A stretch of 64,000 bases of DNA, from the NCBI GenBank assembly GCA_031384605.1, contig JANNAT010000094.1, forward strand, positions 107,656 to 171,655. The letters are read 5' to 3'. The translations under genes and the position numbers were made by a program. Position 1 is the stretch's first letter. Every line of letters starts with the position of its first letter. Below the pieces are notes generated by a model, which saw only the letters and a program-made list of their open reading frames with translations, made no database searches and was not told the DNA's origin. Source of the DNA: JANNAT01 sp031384605. Lineage in GTDB: Bacteria > Pseudomonadota > Alphaproteobacteria > Rhodobacterales > Rhodobacteraceae. Below are positions 43,416 through 52,608 of the stretch, one piece after another.

Positions 43416-44673
43416 CCAGCCGGAAAAACAACGCCTTCAGATAGGCACTTTCCGCCAATTGCAGCAGCATCGGATGATCAGGTCCGGCAAATCCGGTGTG
43501 GATCAACTGCGCGCGCCGCCCGCCGCGGCCAATACCGCGCGCACAGGCGTTGCGGAACACCGACAGATCGGCGGCATGGCTGCACGAACACAGCACCAGA
43601 TAGCCGCCCGGTGCCACCAGGGGGGCTGCCAGCCGCGCAAGGCGTTCGTAGGCGCGCAAACCTGCCTCAAGGGCCGGTTTGGCGGGCGCAAAGGCGGGCG
43701 GATCGCAGATCACCAGATCATACAGCGCGCCCTCAAGCCCCAGCTTTTCCAGCACGTCAAAGGCATCGCCTTGGCGGGTGGTGAACCGATCCGCAAAGCC
43801 GGATGCCGTTGCCCCCGCCGCTGCCAGTGCAAGTGCCGGTGCCGACGCATCGACCGCCAGCGCCGATTGCGCACCGCCTGCAAGGGCCGCCAAAGCAAAG
43901 CCACCCACATGTGAAAACATATCCAACACGCGGGCGTCTTTGGCCAAGCGTGCCGCAAAGGAATGGTTGGGGCGTTGATCAAAGAACAACCCGGTTTTCT
44001 GCCCAGCCGTCACATCGGCCAAATAGGTGGCCCCGTTCATCAACACCGGCACCGGGGCGTCAACCGTTCCCGCCAGTACAACGGTTTCTTCGGACAAACC
44101 TTCCAACACGCGCGACCGGCCCATGGCGTTTTTCACCACAACGCGCGCGCCTGTCACGGCCATCAACGCCGCCACCAGCGCATCCAGATGCCCTTCGGCC
44201 CAGGCCGCATTGGGCTGCACCACGGCGACATCGCCGAAAAGATCAATCACCACGCCCGGCAACCCGTCAGATTCCGCATGGACCAACCGGTAATAGGGCG
44301 CGTCATATAGCCGTTTGCGCATATCCTGCGCCCGCGTCAGCCGCGCTGCAAACCATGCCTGATCAATCACGGCGTTCGGATCGCGGTCCAACATCCGGGC
44401 GATGATCTTGGATTTGGTGTTCACCGTCACCACGCCCAACGGGCGGCGCAGATCATCTTCCAATACCGCCAGCGCGCCGGGGGCCAACCCTTGGGTGCGC
44501 CGGTCGGTGACCAGTTCATCGGCATAAATCCACGGGAAACCATGCCGGATCGCGCGCGCCTCGGCTTTGGGTTTCAGGCGCACCACGGGGCGGCCAGCCA
44601 GATAGGCTGCGGTTTCGGGCAGACCCAGGTCTGGGCCATCTTCATCGGGGGTATGGGAAATGGGGGCGCTCAT
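43408..44673 (-). CDS. Class I SAM-dependent rRNA methyltransferase, RlmI-like
   Basis: 421 aa. A PUA-like RNA-binding region (about 30-105, VVRLKPKAEARAIRHGFPWIY) is followed by a Rossmann methyltransferase: motif I VLDMFSHVGGFALAAL near 250, motif IV VICDPPAFAP near 315 and motif VI LVLCSCSHA near 355, where the first Cys is the predicted catalytic one. RlmI makes 5-methylcytosine at position 1962 of 23S rRNA. That exact target is inferred by family. GGGGGTG lies just before the ATG. The PIN gene is translationally linked downstream. Confidence 0.86.
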   Translation of the reverse strand: MSAPISHTPDEDGPDLGLPETAAYLAGRPVVRLKPKAEARAIRHGFPWIYADELVTDRRTQGLAPGALAVLEDDLRRPLGVVTVNTKSKIIARMLDRDPNAVIDQAWFAARLTRAQDMRKRLYDAPYYRLVHAESDGLPGVVIDLFGDVAVVQPNAAWAEGHLDALVAALMAVTGARVVVKNAMGRSRVLEGLSEETVVLAGTVDAPVPVLMNGATYLADVTAGQKTGLFFDQRPNHSFAARLAKDARVLDMFSHVGGFALAALAGGAQSALAVDASAPALALAAAGATASGFADRFTTRQGDAFDVLEKLGLEGALYDLVICDPPAFAPAKPALEAGLRAYERLARLAAPLVAPGGYLVLCSCSHAADLSVFRNACARGIGRGGRRAQLIHTGFAGPDHPMLLQLAESAYLKALFFRLDG

Positions 44674-44727
44674 CGCACCCCCATAATCTGTTCAGGCGTC
44701 GCTGAAAAGGGCCAAGGCCTTTTGTGG

Positions 44728-45438
44728 CTATTGGATAACCGAACTTGCCAAGGCAACCGGTGTTCCGTCAAACCGTGAGACCAGCGCGCCATCCGGCAGT
44801 GCCGAAACAGGGGCCGACAATTCGCGGCGGATCACTTCAGCAAGACGTTCTTGCACCACAACCAGTTGGGTGCGGCCTGCATAGTCTTCGGACAAAGCCC
44901 GCGAACCGCCCGCGGCTTTGACATCAGCCACAATCAGCCGGGCCGGTTGAATGATTTCACCGGTTGCAGCGTCGCGCACTGTCAGCAGGAACTGCATCGA
45001 ATGCATGCCGCCCACGGTAAAGCGGGTTTTTTCAGTCAAGCAATGAAAGCGGGTCACTTCGATATCCAGGGCCACCGCGCGGCCAGCAACCATTCCGGCT
45101 GTGCCTGTGGCCATCGCGCGGTTGAAAATTGCGGCCACCTGCGCATGGCGATCACCGGGGGCTTCGCCGCGCCAGACGATATCGGCGTTGGGGCGAAACG
45201 TATTGGCTTCCGAAGATTTCAGGCTGCGCGGCACGACCACATTGATCGCGGCGACACTGAATTGCGATTTTAGCACAAGCTGGCCACCGGATGCTGCAAC
45301 TGACGGCGTCGAGGATGTGCCACCACTGCTGACGGCACCTGCGGGAAGCGTCATGTTGCGGCTGGGGGCCTCTGATTGCATGCAGGCGGACAAGGACACT
45401 GCCATCAGCAAGGCGGGAATAGAGCGAAGCAATTTCAT
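44728..45438 (-). CDS. Conserved lipoprotein of unknown function
   Basis: 236 aa from the ATG at 45438 (AAGGGA upstream; another ATG five codons earlier is possible). The lipobox VSLSAC gives a mature N-terminal Cys. The rest shows beta-rich sequence with WRGEAPGDRHAQVAAIF near 95 and ALDIEVTRFHCLTEKTRF near 130, but no known catalytic motif. It faces away from edd across a 269-base gap. The family may be restricted to Rhodobacterales, but I cannot name it securely. Confidence 0.72.
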   Translation of the reverse strand: MKLLRSIPALLMAVSLSACMQSEAPSRNMTLPAGAVSSGGTSSTPSVAASGGQLVLKSQFSVAAINVVVPRSLKSSEANTFRPNADIVWRGEAPGDRHAQVAAIFNRAMATGTAGMVAGRAVALDIEVTRFHCLTEKTRFTVGGMHSMQFLLTVRDAATGEIIQPARLIVADVKAAGGSRALSEDYAGRTQLVVVQERLAEVIRRELSAPVSALPDGALVSRFDGTPVALASSVIQ

Positions 45439-45640
45439 AGCGATCCCTTTCATGGTCCTCCCCCGAGGCGTGCCCGTGTAATCGGCCCCAATCATGGCAA
45501 ATATTCGACAAATTTGCCGCTTTTCAAAGGTCGTTTGACGGAATTGCCATGCCGGGCCGACTGGACGACGTGCATCGGGGCGACAGTTTTGTATGCAAGG
45601 CGTGCAAAAATATGCCAAACTTTTAACGGCACCCAATTGG

Positions 45641-45669
45641 TTGTTGGGTTGTTAGCGCTAACATAATCT
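45641..45669 (+). promoter_or_regulatory. edd promoter with LacI-type palindromic operator
   Basis: TTGTTG (45641-45646) and TAATCT (45664-45669) are spaced by 17 bases. Most of the spacer is the perfect 14-base palindrome TGTTAGCGCTAACA (45650-45663), whose central CG and inverted halves are typical of LacI-family operators. A repressor bound there would block RNA polymerase. GntR-like gluconate repressors controlling Entner-Doudoroff genes use similar sites. The regulator gene is not in the window. Confidence 0.7.
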
Positions 45670-45707
45670 GTTATTCTTACCAGAACCCCCGTTGCCGATG
45701 GTGCGAT

Positions 45708-47510
45708 ATGCTGAATTCAACTCTTGACCGCGTCACCGACCGCATCCGCGAAAGATCGGCAGCCAGCCGCAGCGCGTATCTTGCGCGGATGACGGCTGCG
45801 GGCACGGCGGGGCCCGCGCGGGCGCACCTGTCTTGTGGCAATCAGGCGCATGCCTATGCCGCGATGGGCGATGACAAAGCGGCACTGGTGGCGGCGCGCG
45901 CGCCCAATCTGGGCATTGTTACTGCCTATAACGACATGCTTTCGGCGCATAAGCCGTTTGAACATTACCCCGATTTGATCCGCACTGCCGCGCATAAAGC
46001 GGGGGCGACCGTTCAGGTGGCGGGCGGTGTGCCTGCGATGTGTGACGGGGTGACCCAAGGCCAGCCGGGGATGGAGCTGTCGCTTTTTTCGCGCGATGTG
46101 ATCGCATTGGCCGCAGCCGTCGCCTTGTCGCACAACACCTTTGATGCTGCCCTTTATCTGGGAGTCTGCGATAAAATCGTCCCCGGCCTGATCATGGCTG
46201 CCGCCAGTTTTGGCCATATCCCGGCGGTGTTCGTGCCTGCAGGGCCGATGACGTCGGGCTTGCCCAATGACGAAAAATCCGCCGTGCGTAACGCCTTTGC
46301 CCAAGGTCTGGTCGGGCGTGAAGCCCTGATGGCGGCCGAAATGGCCAGCTATCACGGCATCGGCACCTGCACGTTTTATGGCACAGCCAATACCAACCAG
46401 ATGCTGATGGAATTTATGGGCCTGCATTTGCCCGGCGCGTCCTTTGTCAATCCCGGCACGCCCTTGCGTGATGCACTGACCACCGCCGCCGTGGACCGCG
46501 CCTGTGCGATCACCGCTTTGGGCAACGATTACCGCCCGGCGGGCGAGGTTTTAGACGAACGCGCCTATGTCAACGGGTTGGTAGGGTTGATGGCCACGGG
46601 CGGGTCAACCAATCTGGTGCTGCATTTGCCCGCGATGGCGCGCGCGTCGGGCGTTTTGCTGGATTTGGCCGATTTTGATGAGATCAGCCAAGCCGTTCCC
46701 CTGATGGCCAAAGTTTATCCAAACGGGCTGGCCGATGTGAACCATTTCCATGCGGCGGGCGGTTTGGGTTATATGATCGGGCAGTTGCTCGACACGGGCC
46801 TGCTGCACGCCGATGCCAAAACCATTCTGGGGGACGGGCTGTCGGCCTATGCGCGCGAACCTGCGTTGCGGGGTGGCGCTTTGACATGGGTCGACGGGTC
46901 CAAGACCACGCTGAACGAAAAAATCCTGCGCCCGGCTACCGATCCGTTTGCCATCACAGGAGGGTTGCGGCAGTTGTCGGGCAATCTGGGACGCGGCGTA
47001 ATTAAGGTGTCGGCCGTGGCCCCTGAACGCCACGTGGTGCAGGCCCCTGTCCGGATTTTCCACAGCCAGGAGGCGGTGAAAGCTGCGTTCAAAGCGAATG
47101 AATTCACCACCGACACCGTGGTCGTCGTTCGCTTTCAGGGCCCCCAAGCCAACGGTATGCCGGAACTGCATTCGCTGACGCCAATGCTGACGGTGCTGCA
47201 AGATCGCGGCCTGCGCATGGCGCTGGTCACAGATGGCCGCATGTCAGGGGCCTCGGGCAAAGTGCCCGCCGCGATCCATATCAGCCCCGAAGCCGCAGCA
47301 GGTGGCCCGCTGGCGCGGTTGCGCGATGGCGATATCGTGCGGCTGGATGCGGTGGCAGGCACGCTGACGGTGCTTGCAGATGATTTCGACGCCCGCGCGC
47401 CCGTGGTCGCGGATCTGTCGGCCAACAGCCATGGCATGGGCCGCGAGTTGTTTGAGACGTTTCGGCGCAGCGTCGGCACATCAGAAACCGGTGCGGCTGT
47501 GGTGATTTAA
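45708..47510 (+). CDS. edd: Phosphogluconate dehydratase
   Basis: 600 aa, standard length. It belongs to the IlvD/Edd family of Fe-S dehydratases: GVPAMCDGVTQGQPGMELS near residue 105, YLGVCDKIVPG near 150 and LVTDGRMSGASGKVPAAIHI near 505. Cys residues in the first two motifs hold the cluster. The enzyme turns 6-phosphogluconate into 2-keto-3-deoxy-6-phosphogluconate, the first committed step of the Entner-Doudoroff route. It is followed by eda, and its promoter holds a palindromic operator. Confidence 0.95.
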   Translation: MLNSTLDRVTDRIRERSAASRSAYLARMTAAGTAGPARAHLSCGNQAHAYAAMGDDKAALVAARAPNLGIVTAYNDMLSAHKPFEHYPDLIRTAAHKAGATVQVAGGVPAMCDGVTQGQPGMELSLFSRDVIALAAAVALSHNTFDAALYLGVCDKIVPGLIMAAASFGHIPAVFVPAGPMTSGLPNDEKSAVRNAFAQGLVGREALMAAEMASYHGIGTCTFYGTANTNQMLMEFMGLHLPGASFVNPGTPLRDALTTAAVDRACAITALGNDYRPAGEVLDERAYVNGLVGLMATGGSTNLVLHLPAMARASGVLLDLADFDEISQAVPLMAKVYPNGLADVNHFHAAGGLGYMIGQLLDTGLLHADAKTILGDGLSAYAREPALRGGALTWVDGSKTTLNEKILRPATDPFAITGGLRQLSGNLGRGVIKVSAVAPERHVVQAPVRIFHSQEAVKAAFKANEFTTDTVVVVRFQGPQANGMPELHSLTPMLTVLQDRGLRMALVTDGRMSGASGKVPAAIHISPEAAAGGPLARLRDGDIVRLDAVAGTLTVLADDFDARAPVVADLSANSHGMGRELFETFRRSVGTSETGAAVVI

Positions 47511-47521
47511 GACCTTTAAGT

Positions 47522-47591
47522 GCCTCCGGCGGGGATTTTTATAAACAGACGAAAGCCGTTTCATCTGTTCTTAAATATCCCCGCCGGAGGC
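47522..47591. repeat. Long inverted repeat between edd and eda (contains two copies of the 25-base repeat)
   Basis: Arms at 47522-47549 and 47564-47591 pair over 28 bases with three mismatches; the outer 15 bases (GCCTCCGGCGGGGAT and its complement) match except where the AT part begins. Each arm contains a GGGGATATTT...ACAGAnGAAA copy, in opposite orientation. It sits inside an operon, so it may be processed or may lower eda expression rather than terminate fully. Confidence 0.75.
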
Positions 47592-47627
47592 TTCTGACCT
47601 CCAAAAAGACCTGAAGGATTTCAACGC

Positions 47628-48266
47628 ATGACTCCATCTGAGCAATCCCGCCACGCCGCCGATATCTGCCGCCTTGCCTGCGTGGTGCCGGTTCTGGTGA
47701 TCGACGATCTGGCCCATGCCGCCCCGTTGGCACGCGCGCTGGTGGCGGGGGGCTTGCCTGCGCTGGAAGTGACGTTGCGCACGCCCTGTGCCTTGGATGC
47801 GATCCGCGCCATGGCGGATGTGCCGGGCGGCGTTGTGGGGGCGGGCACATTGCTGACGCCCGCCGATGTCAAGGCGGCCAAGGCGGCGGGGGCCAAGTTT
47901 GGCGTCTCGCCCGGTGCCACGCCGCGCCTGTTAGACGCTTGTGCGGAATATGAACTGCCCCTGTTGCCGGGGGCCGTTACAGCCTCTGAAGTGATGGCGC
48001 TGTTGGAGTTGGGCTATAGCGTGCAGAAATTCTTTCCAGCCGAACAATCCGGCGGCGCGGCATTTCTGAAATCCATCGGATCGCCGATTCCACAGGTCAG
48101 CTTTTGCCCCACAGGGGGTATTAGTCTGAAAAACGCGCGTGATTACCTGGGGTTGAGGAACGTTTTGTGTGTGGGTGGCAGTTGGGTTGCGCCTAAAGAC
48201 GCGATGCTGCGCGGCGATTGGGCAGCGATCACTACATTGGCCGCCGAAGCTGCCGCCTTGCGTTAG
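47628..48266 (+). CDS. eda: KDPG aldolase (2-dehydro-3-deoxy-phosphogluconate aldolase)
   Basis: 212 aa. LEVTLRTP near residue 46 holds the catalytic Glu, and VQKFFPAEQSGG near 132 the Schiff-base Lys; GGISLKNARDYL near 165 binds phosphate. It splits 2-keto-3-deoxy-6-phosphogluconate into pyruvate and glyceraldehyde 3-phosphate, completing the Entner-Doudoroff route with edd. Its stop codon overlaps the stop of the convergent glnE gene (4-base overlap). Confidence 0.95.
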   Translation: MTPSEQSRHAADICRLACVVPVLVIDDLAHAAPLARALVAGGLPALEVTLRTPCALDAIRAMADVPGGVVGAGTLLTPADVKAAKAAGAKFGVSPGATPRLLDACAEYELPLLPGAVTASEVMALLELGYSVQKFFPAEQSGGAAFLKSIGSPIPQVSFCPTGGISLKNARDYLGLRNVLCVGGSWVAPKDAMLRGDWAAITTLAAEAAALR

Positions 48267-51200
48267 CTGCCATCTTGCACCCGCGCCGCCCGGCCCCCCC
48301 GGCGTTTGGGGGCATCCGTGGTGGCTGACGCATCGTGCAAAACCGAACTCATCGGGTGGTCGGGCATGGGTGCTGCGTAATGGGCAAGCACCACTGCCAG
48401 ACACGCGGGCGTATCCGCGCCCGCCGGCAGGCTTAGCGCCCAGTCGATAAAGATCGAGCGGCATTCGCCCAAAGTGATGCCGTCGATGGCATAGCTTTCG
48501 CGCACCAGCCCTTTGGGATCTGCCTGTTTCAGCTGTGCTGCGTGATCCACCTGATTCAACTCCTGTTCGCCGTTACCGTTAAGATGCGCCGAAATCACCG
48601 CATCCGCCAGCCCGCAGGCCTGGGCCAACTGCGCTGTCACTTCGGCCACTGTCGCCGCTCCAACTTCGCGCAGCACAAAGGCCAACGCGCCCTCGCCCAA
48701 CTCGCCCGGATCAAGCGGTTTATCTGACAACAGCCGCGCGCTCGCTTGCAGTTGCCAGCACAATCTGTAGGCCGCCAGCAGCGCCGTCTGATCCGTTACC
48801 GACACCTTGCCCGCCAATCCGGAACTGCCCCCCGCTACCCCAGCAGCAATCTGGCGTTCAACGCCTTGGGCGGGGCTGGCGTTTTGCAGCGCAAGCGTTT
48901 GCGCCAGCAGTTCGATGTCCATCAAACGCCCTGCGCCAAACTTGGCCTCCCAGCCGCCCGCGCCGGGTTTTGCTGTGGCAAGGCGGGCGCGCATGTCGGC
49001 CACATCGGCGCGCAAAGCAGCGCCCTGCCCTTTTGATGCCAGCAAATCACGCCGGAACGTTTCAACCTGCGCGCCCAACACGGCTTGGCCCGCCACCACC
49101 CGCGCCCGGGTTAAGGCCAGATGCTCCCATGCCCACGCCTCTGATGTCTGATAGGCGCGATACGCTTCGATTGATGTGGCGACCGGGCCTTGTCTGCCCG
49201 ACGGGCGCAGGCGCATGTCAACCTCGTAAAGCCGCCCTTCTGGCAATTGCGCGGTCAGCGCCGTCACCATCGCCTGGGTCAGGCGCGCGTAGTACAGGCG
49301 GGTCGGCAAAGGGCGCGGCCCATCTGAGGCTTCGACGCCATCCGCATCATAGATCATGATCAGATCAAGGTCAGACCCTGCGTTCAACCGCCCCGCACCA
49401 AGGCTGCCCATGCCCAGCAGCACCGCCCCAATACCCGGCGGTTGCCCGTGTTTTACCGCAAACTGCGCCACAACATGCGGCCACAACGCGGCAATGACCG
49501 CGCCTGCCAGATCGGCATAGTGTTTGCCCGCCTCGAACGCGTCAATCAGGCCCCGCAGGTGATGCACGCCGATGCGAAAATGCGATTCCTTCATCCAGCG
49601 CCGCGCGGTGGCCAGTTTCGCCTCGTAATCCGGGGCAGCGGTCAACTGCGCGGACAAATCCGCCGTCAATCCCGCAACACCCGGCCAAGGGGCCCAGAAC
49701 GCGCCGCCGATCACGGCATCAAGAACGCCCGCATTGCGCGAAAGATAGCGCGCCAGACCGGGCGCGGTGCCCGCAATATCAATGATCAGATCCACCAGAC
49801 TGGGGTTGGCATCAAAAAGGGCAAAAATCTGCACGCCGCCGGGCAATCCGGCCAAAAACCCGTCCAGCGCCACCAGCGCCTGTTCGGGGTTGGCCGCCCG
49901 CGCCAGCCGCGCCAGCAAACCGGGCCGCAGCCTGCGAAACAAGGTTTGCGCGCGGTCTGATCGCAAGGCAGCATAGCTGGACCAACCTTTGATAATCGCC
50001 AAGGCGGCATCAGACAGCGGCAGCGTTGCGTCGGTTTCGGCTGCGGTTCCGGGGGTAAAAAAGCCTTCGGTCAATTCGTTTGTGCGGGTAAGGCGCGCCA
50101 GCAGGCCTGCGCGAAACCCGGCCTCGTCCTGCCCACAAAACGCGGCAATCCGGGCAACCCCCGCCGATGTAACCGGCATTTCATGGGTTTGCGCGTCGCC
50201 CACCATTTGCAGCCGGTGTTCCACCTCGCGGTGGGCGGCATACAAGCGGACCAGTTCATCGGCCACCTCTTGCGGCAGCCATCCCTTGGTGGCCAGTGCC
50301 GCCAACCCCGCAACCGTGCCTCGGGGCCGCAAGTCAGGGTCACGCCCGCCGGCAATCAATTGCCGGGTCTGGGTGAAAAACTCGATTTCGCGGATGCCGC
50401 CCTGCCCCAGTTTGATATTGTGGCCCTCAACCGCCACCGCCCCGTGCAGGCCGCGGTGATCGCGGATCGCCGTGCGCATATCATGCGCGTCCTGGATGGC
50501 CGCGAAATCGAGATGTTTGCGCCACACGAACGGGATCAGGGTTTTCAAGAACCGCGCGCCCGCCGCCAGATCGCCGCCGCAGGGCCGCGCTTTGATAAAG
50601 GCAGCGCGTTCCCACGTGCGGCCCTGCGCCTCATAATAGCTTTCCGCCGCCGCCATCGACAGGCACACCGGCGTCACCGACGCATCGGGGCGCAGCCGCA
50701 GATCAACGCGAAACACATAGCCATCGGCCGTGACATCCGACAGCATCGCCACCATTTTGCGGGTGACGCGGATAAAGGCCGCGCGGGCTTCGGGCCAATC
50801 CGCGCCATAGCGATCTTGGTCAAAGAGGCAAATCAGATCAACGTCTGATGAATAATTCAGCTCATGCGCGCCCATCTTACCCATGGCCAGCACCACCATG
50901 CCGCCGGCGGTTGCCACATCTTGCGGCCCCGCCCCCGGCAGTTTTTCGCGCCGAATCTCATCACCGACCAGCGCCTTGATCGACAAATCCACCGCCAGAT
51001 CGGCCAATTGCGTCAACGCGCCGGTGACTTGCGCCAAATCCCAAACCCCACCCAGATCGGCAACCGCCGTCAGCAACGCCACGCGCCGCTTGGCTTGGCG
51101 CAGGGCGCTGCCAAGGGCTTCAATCGGAACTGCTGGCAACACTGCCAACACCTGCGCCAGCGCCGTTTCGGGGGATATCATTAGCGCCTGACGCAGCCAG

Positions 51201-51421
51201 ACCTTTTCCCGGGTCATCAGGCCCGTCAGATAGGGGCTGCATCCCGCCACAGCCCCCAACAGATCGGCGCATTGCGGGCCCAGATCGGCAAAGGCTGTGC
51301 TGATGTCTACGCTTGCACCAAGATCAAAGGCGATTGGCGTTTTGGTGATGCGATCTGCAAAAGCCTGGCTCATTTTGCAATCATGGGCGCTGTGGGCCGA
51401 TGGGTCAATCAGGTCGGCCAT
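48263..51421 (-). CDS. glnE: Bifunctional glutamine synthetase adenylyltransferase/deadenylase with unusual C-terminal extension
   Basis: 1052 aa; alphaproteobacterial GlnE is usually about 900-980. Two nucleotidyltransferase cores are seen: NYSSDVDLICLFDQD near residue 190 (deadenylase) and NAGSDLDLIMIYDADG near 680 (adenylyltransferase), each followed by a helical domain. GlnE attaches AMP to or removes it from glutamine synthetase under PII control. The last 106 residues (from LNGNGEQELN) do not look like GlnE and contain ECRSIFIDWALSLPAG and PDHPMSSVL, then a basic tail. No ribosome binding site precedes either possible start (51421 or ATG 51373). Confidence 0.9.
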   Translation of the reverse strand: MADLIDPSAHSAHDCKMSQAFADRITKTPIAFDLGASVDISTAFADLGPQCADLLGAVAGCSPYLTGLMTREKVWLRQALMISPETALAQVLAVLPAVPIEALGSALRQAKRRVALLTAVADLGGVWDLAQVTGALTQLADLAVDLSIKALVGDEIRREKLPGAGPQDVATAGGMVVLAMGKMGAHELNYSSDVDLICLFDQDRYGADWPEARAAFIRVTRKMVAMLSDVTADGYVFRVDLRLRPDASVTPVCLSMAAAESYYEAQGRTWERAAFIKARPCGGDLAAGARFLKTLIPFVWRKHLDFAAIQDAHDMRTAIRDHRGLHGAVAVEGHNIKLGQGGIREIEFFTQTRQLIAGGRDPDLRPRGTVAGLAALATKGWLPQEVADELVRLYAAHREVEHRLQMVGDAQTHEMPVTSAGVARIAAFCGQDEAGFRAGLLARLTRTNELTEGFFTPGTAAETDATLPLSDAALAIIKGWSSYAALRSDRAQTLFRRLRPGLLARLARAANPEQALVALDGFLAGLPGGVQIFALFDANPSLVDLIIDIAGTAPGLARYLSRNAGVLDAVIGGAFWAPWPGVAGLTADLSAQLTAAPDYEAKLATARRWMKESHFRIGVHHLRGLIDAFEAGKHYADLAGAVIAALWPHVVAQFAVKHGQPPGIGAVLLGMGSLGAGRLNAGSDLDLIMIYDADGVEASDGPRPLPTRLYYARLTQAMVTALTAQLPEGRLYEVDMRLRPSGRQGPVATSIEAYRAYQTSEAWAWEHLALTRARVVAGQAVLGAQVETFRRDLLASKGQGAALRADVADMRARLATAKPGAGGWEAKFGAGRLMDIELLAQTLALQNASPAQGVERQIAAGVAGGSSGLAGKVSVTDQTALLAAYRLCWQLQASARLLSDKPLDPGELGEGALAFVLREVGAATVAEVTAQLAQACGLADAVISAHLNGNGEQELNQVDHAAQLKQADPKGLVRESYAIDGITLGECRSIFIDWALSLPAGADTPACLAVVLAHYAAPMPDHPMSSVLHDASATTDAPKRRGGRAARVQDGS

Positions 51422-51518
51422 TGGGGGCCGATTGCGGCGATTGATCCATTTTCCGCCTATATGTAAAAATGTTTAACATAGGTCTTGCAACCCCACCCGA
51501 TCATGCGCATCTTGGCTC

Positions 51519-51537
51519 ATGTGAAAGACATTCACAT
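51519..51537. promoter_or_regulatory. Perfect dyad upstream of the DUF2852 genes
   Basis: ATGTGAA-AGACA-TTCACAT is a perfect 7+7 inverted repeat with a 5-base centre, 38 bases before the DUF2852 start. It has the shape of a dimeric regulator site; the regulator is unknown. Confidence 0.4.
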
Positions 51538-51574
51538 CCGTTGAAAAACGAGTCAACCCCACGGGAGTCCGCCG

Positions 51575-52033
51575 ATGACGACGATTTCTAATACCGCCCA
51601 AACCGGCGGTCCAAACTGGTTCCGCCGCACCGAAGCTTGGCTGGATGCGAAAGGCAAGTTCGCCTGGATCGTCGCCATGATTTTGGGCTTTATCTTTTTC
51701 TGGCCGGTTGGCCTTGCCATCCTTGGCTATATGATCTGGAGCAAACGTATGTTCAGCCGTTCAAATTGCGCCCCCAATCGCCACGTTGGGCGGTGGTCAC
51801 AGTCCGATAAATGGGGCAGCGCTATGGCGCATCAGTCTTCGGGCAACACCGCATTCGACAGCTATAAAGCGGATATGCTGCGCCGTCTGGAAGACGAGCA
51901 ATCGGCGTTTGAGGGTTTCTTGCAGCGCCTGCGCGACGCCAAAGACAAGTCGGAATTTGATGCGTTCATGGATGATCGTGCCCGCAGCGCAAAGCAAACT
52001 GATGTAACGCCGGAACCAAAAGGCGAATATTAA
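51575..52033 (+). CDS. DUF2852-family membrane protein, paralogue 1
   Basis: 152 aa. One or two membrane spans (FAWIVAMILGFIFFWPVGLA) with the FWPVG motif of DUF2852 are followed by a soluble tail with NTAFDSYKADMLRRLEDEQ and a helical RLRDAKDKSEFDAFMDDR segment. The family is found mostly in Alphaproteobacteria and has no assigned function. The next gene encodes a paralogue with a nearly identical tail. Confidence 0.82.
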   Translation: MTTISNTAQTGGPNWFRRTEAWLDAKGKFAWIVAMILGFIFFWPVGLAILGYMIWSKRMFSRSNCAPNRHVGRWSQSDKWGSAMAHQSSGNTAFDSYKADMLRRLEDEQSAFEGFLQRLRDAKDKSEFDAFMDDRARSAKQTDVTPEPKGEY

Positions 52034-52097
52034 AAATCAAAGTCCTTGCCGGGTCGTCAACACAGGGCGGCCCGGCCCCTTACAACAGGAGGTTTCC

Positions 52098-52586
52098 GTG
52101 ACAAGCATGCCAATGACTAACTTTAGACGAGATCGTTCTGATACACCTTACGCCGCTGCACCGCAGCCCGTCGTCGTGCAGATCCTAAGCTTGCTGCTTT
52201 TTGGCGGGTTTGCCATTGTGGCTACGGTTCTGGCCTTTGTGGCCTTCTGGCCCGCCGGGTTTGCCCTTGCGGTGATCCTGGCCTGGTACGGATTTGGCCC
52301 GGTTCTGCACCAACGCCCCACGCCGCAAAACATGGATTGGGTCAGCACTTTGGCACCACAGCCGCCGTCTGACCGCAGCGGGAACACCAGTTTTGATGCT
52401 TACCGGGCCGACGTAATGAAACGCCTGGAAGATGAGCAACACACGTTTGAAGGCTTTCTTGACCGGCTGCGCGATGCCAAGGACAAGTCGGAATTTGATA
52501 CATTCATGGATGATCGCGCCCGCGCCAATCGCGAAGCCCCCGGTGCCGCATCGGCAAACGACACTGTGCGCAGCGGCGAATATTGA
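52098..52586 (+). CDS. DUF2852-family membrane protein, paralogue 2
   Basis: 162 aa with a GTG start at 52098, placed 5 bases after a strong AGGAGG; an internal ATG nine bases later is possible. The membrane segment (IVATVLAFVAFWPAGFALAV) and tail (NTSFDAYRADVMKRLEDEQ, RLRDAKDKSEFDTFMDDRA) match paralogue 1, while the first 35 residues differ. The pair looks like a tandem duplication. A terminator follows, so the two form an operon. Confidence 0.82.
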   Translation: MTSMPMTNFRRDRSDTPYAAAPQPVVVQILSLLLFGGFAIVATVLAFVAFWPAGFALAVILAWYGFGPVLHQRPTPQNMDWVSTLAPQPPSDRSGNTSFDAYRADVMKRLEDEQHTFEGFLDRLRDAKDKSEFDTFMDDRARANREAPGAASANDTVRSGEY

Positions 52587-52608
52587 TCTGATCCAATCAT
52601 TGCAAACG

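Noticed and set aside
51437..51470. Sigma-E-like promoter (TGATCC followed by TAAAAA) ahead of the DUF2852 genes
   Set aside because: The 16-base spacing is shorter than the spacing I recall for Rhodobacter sigma-E promoters, and the -10 match is poor.
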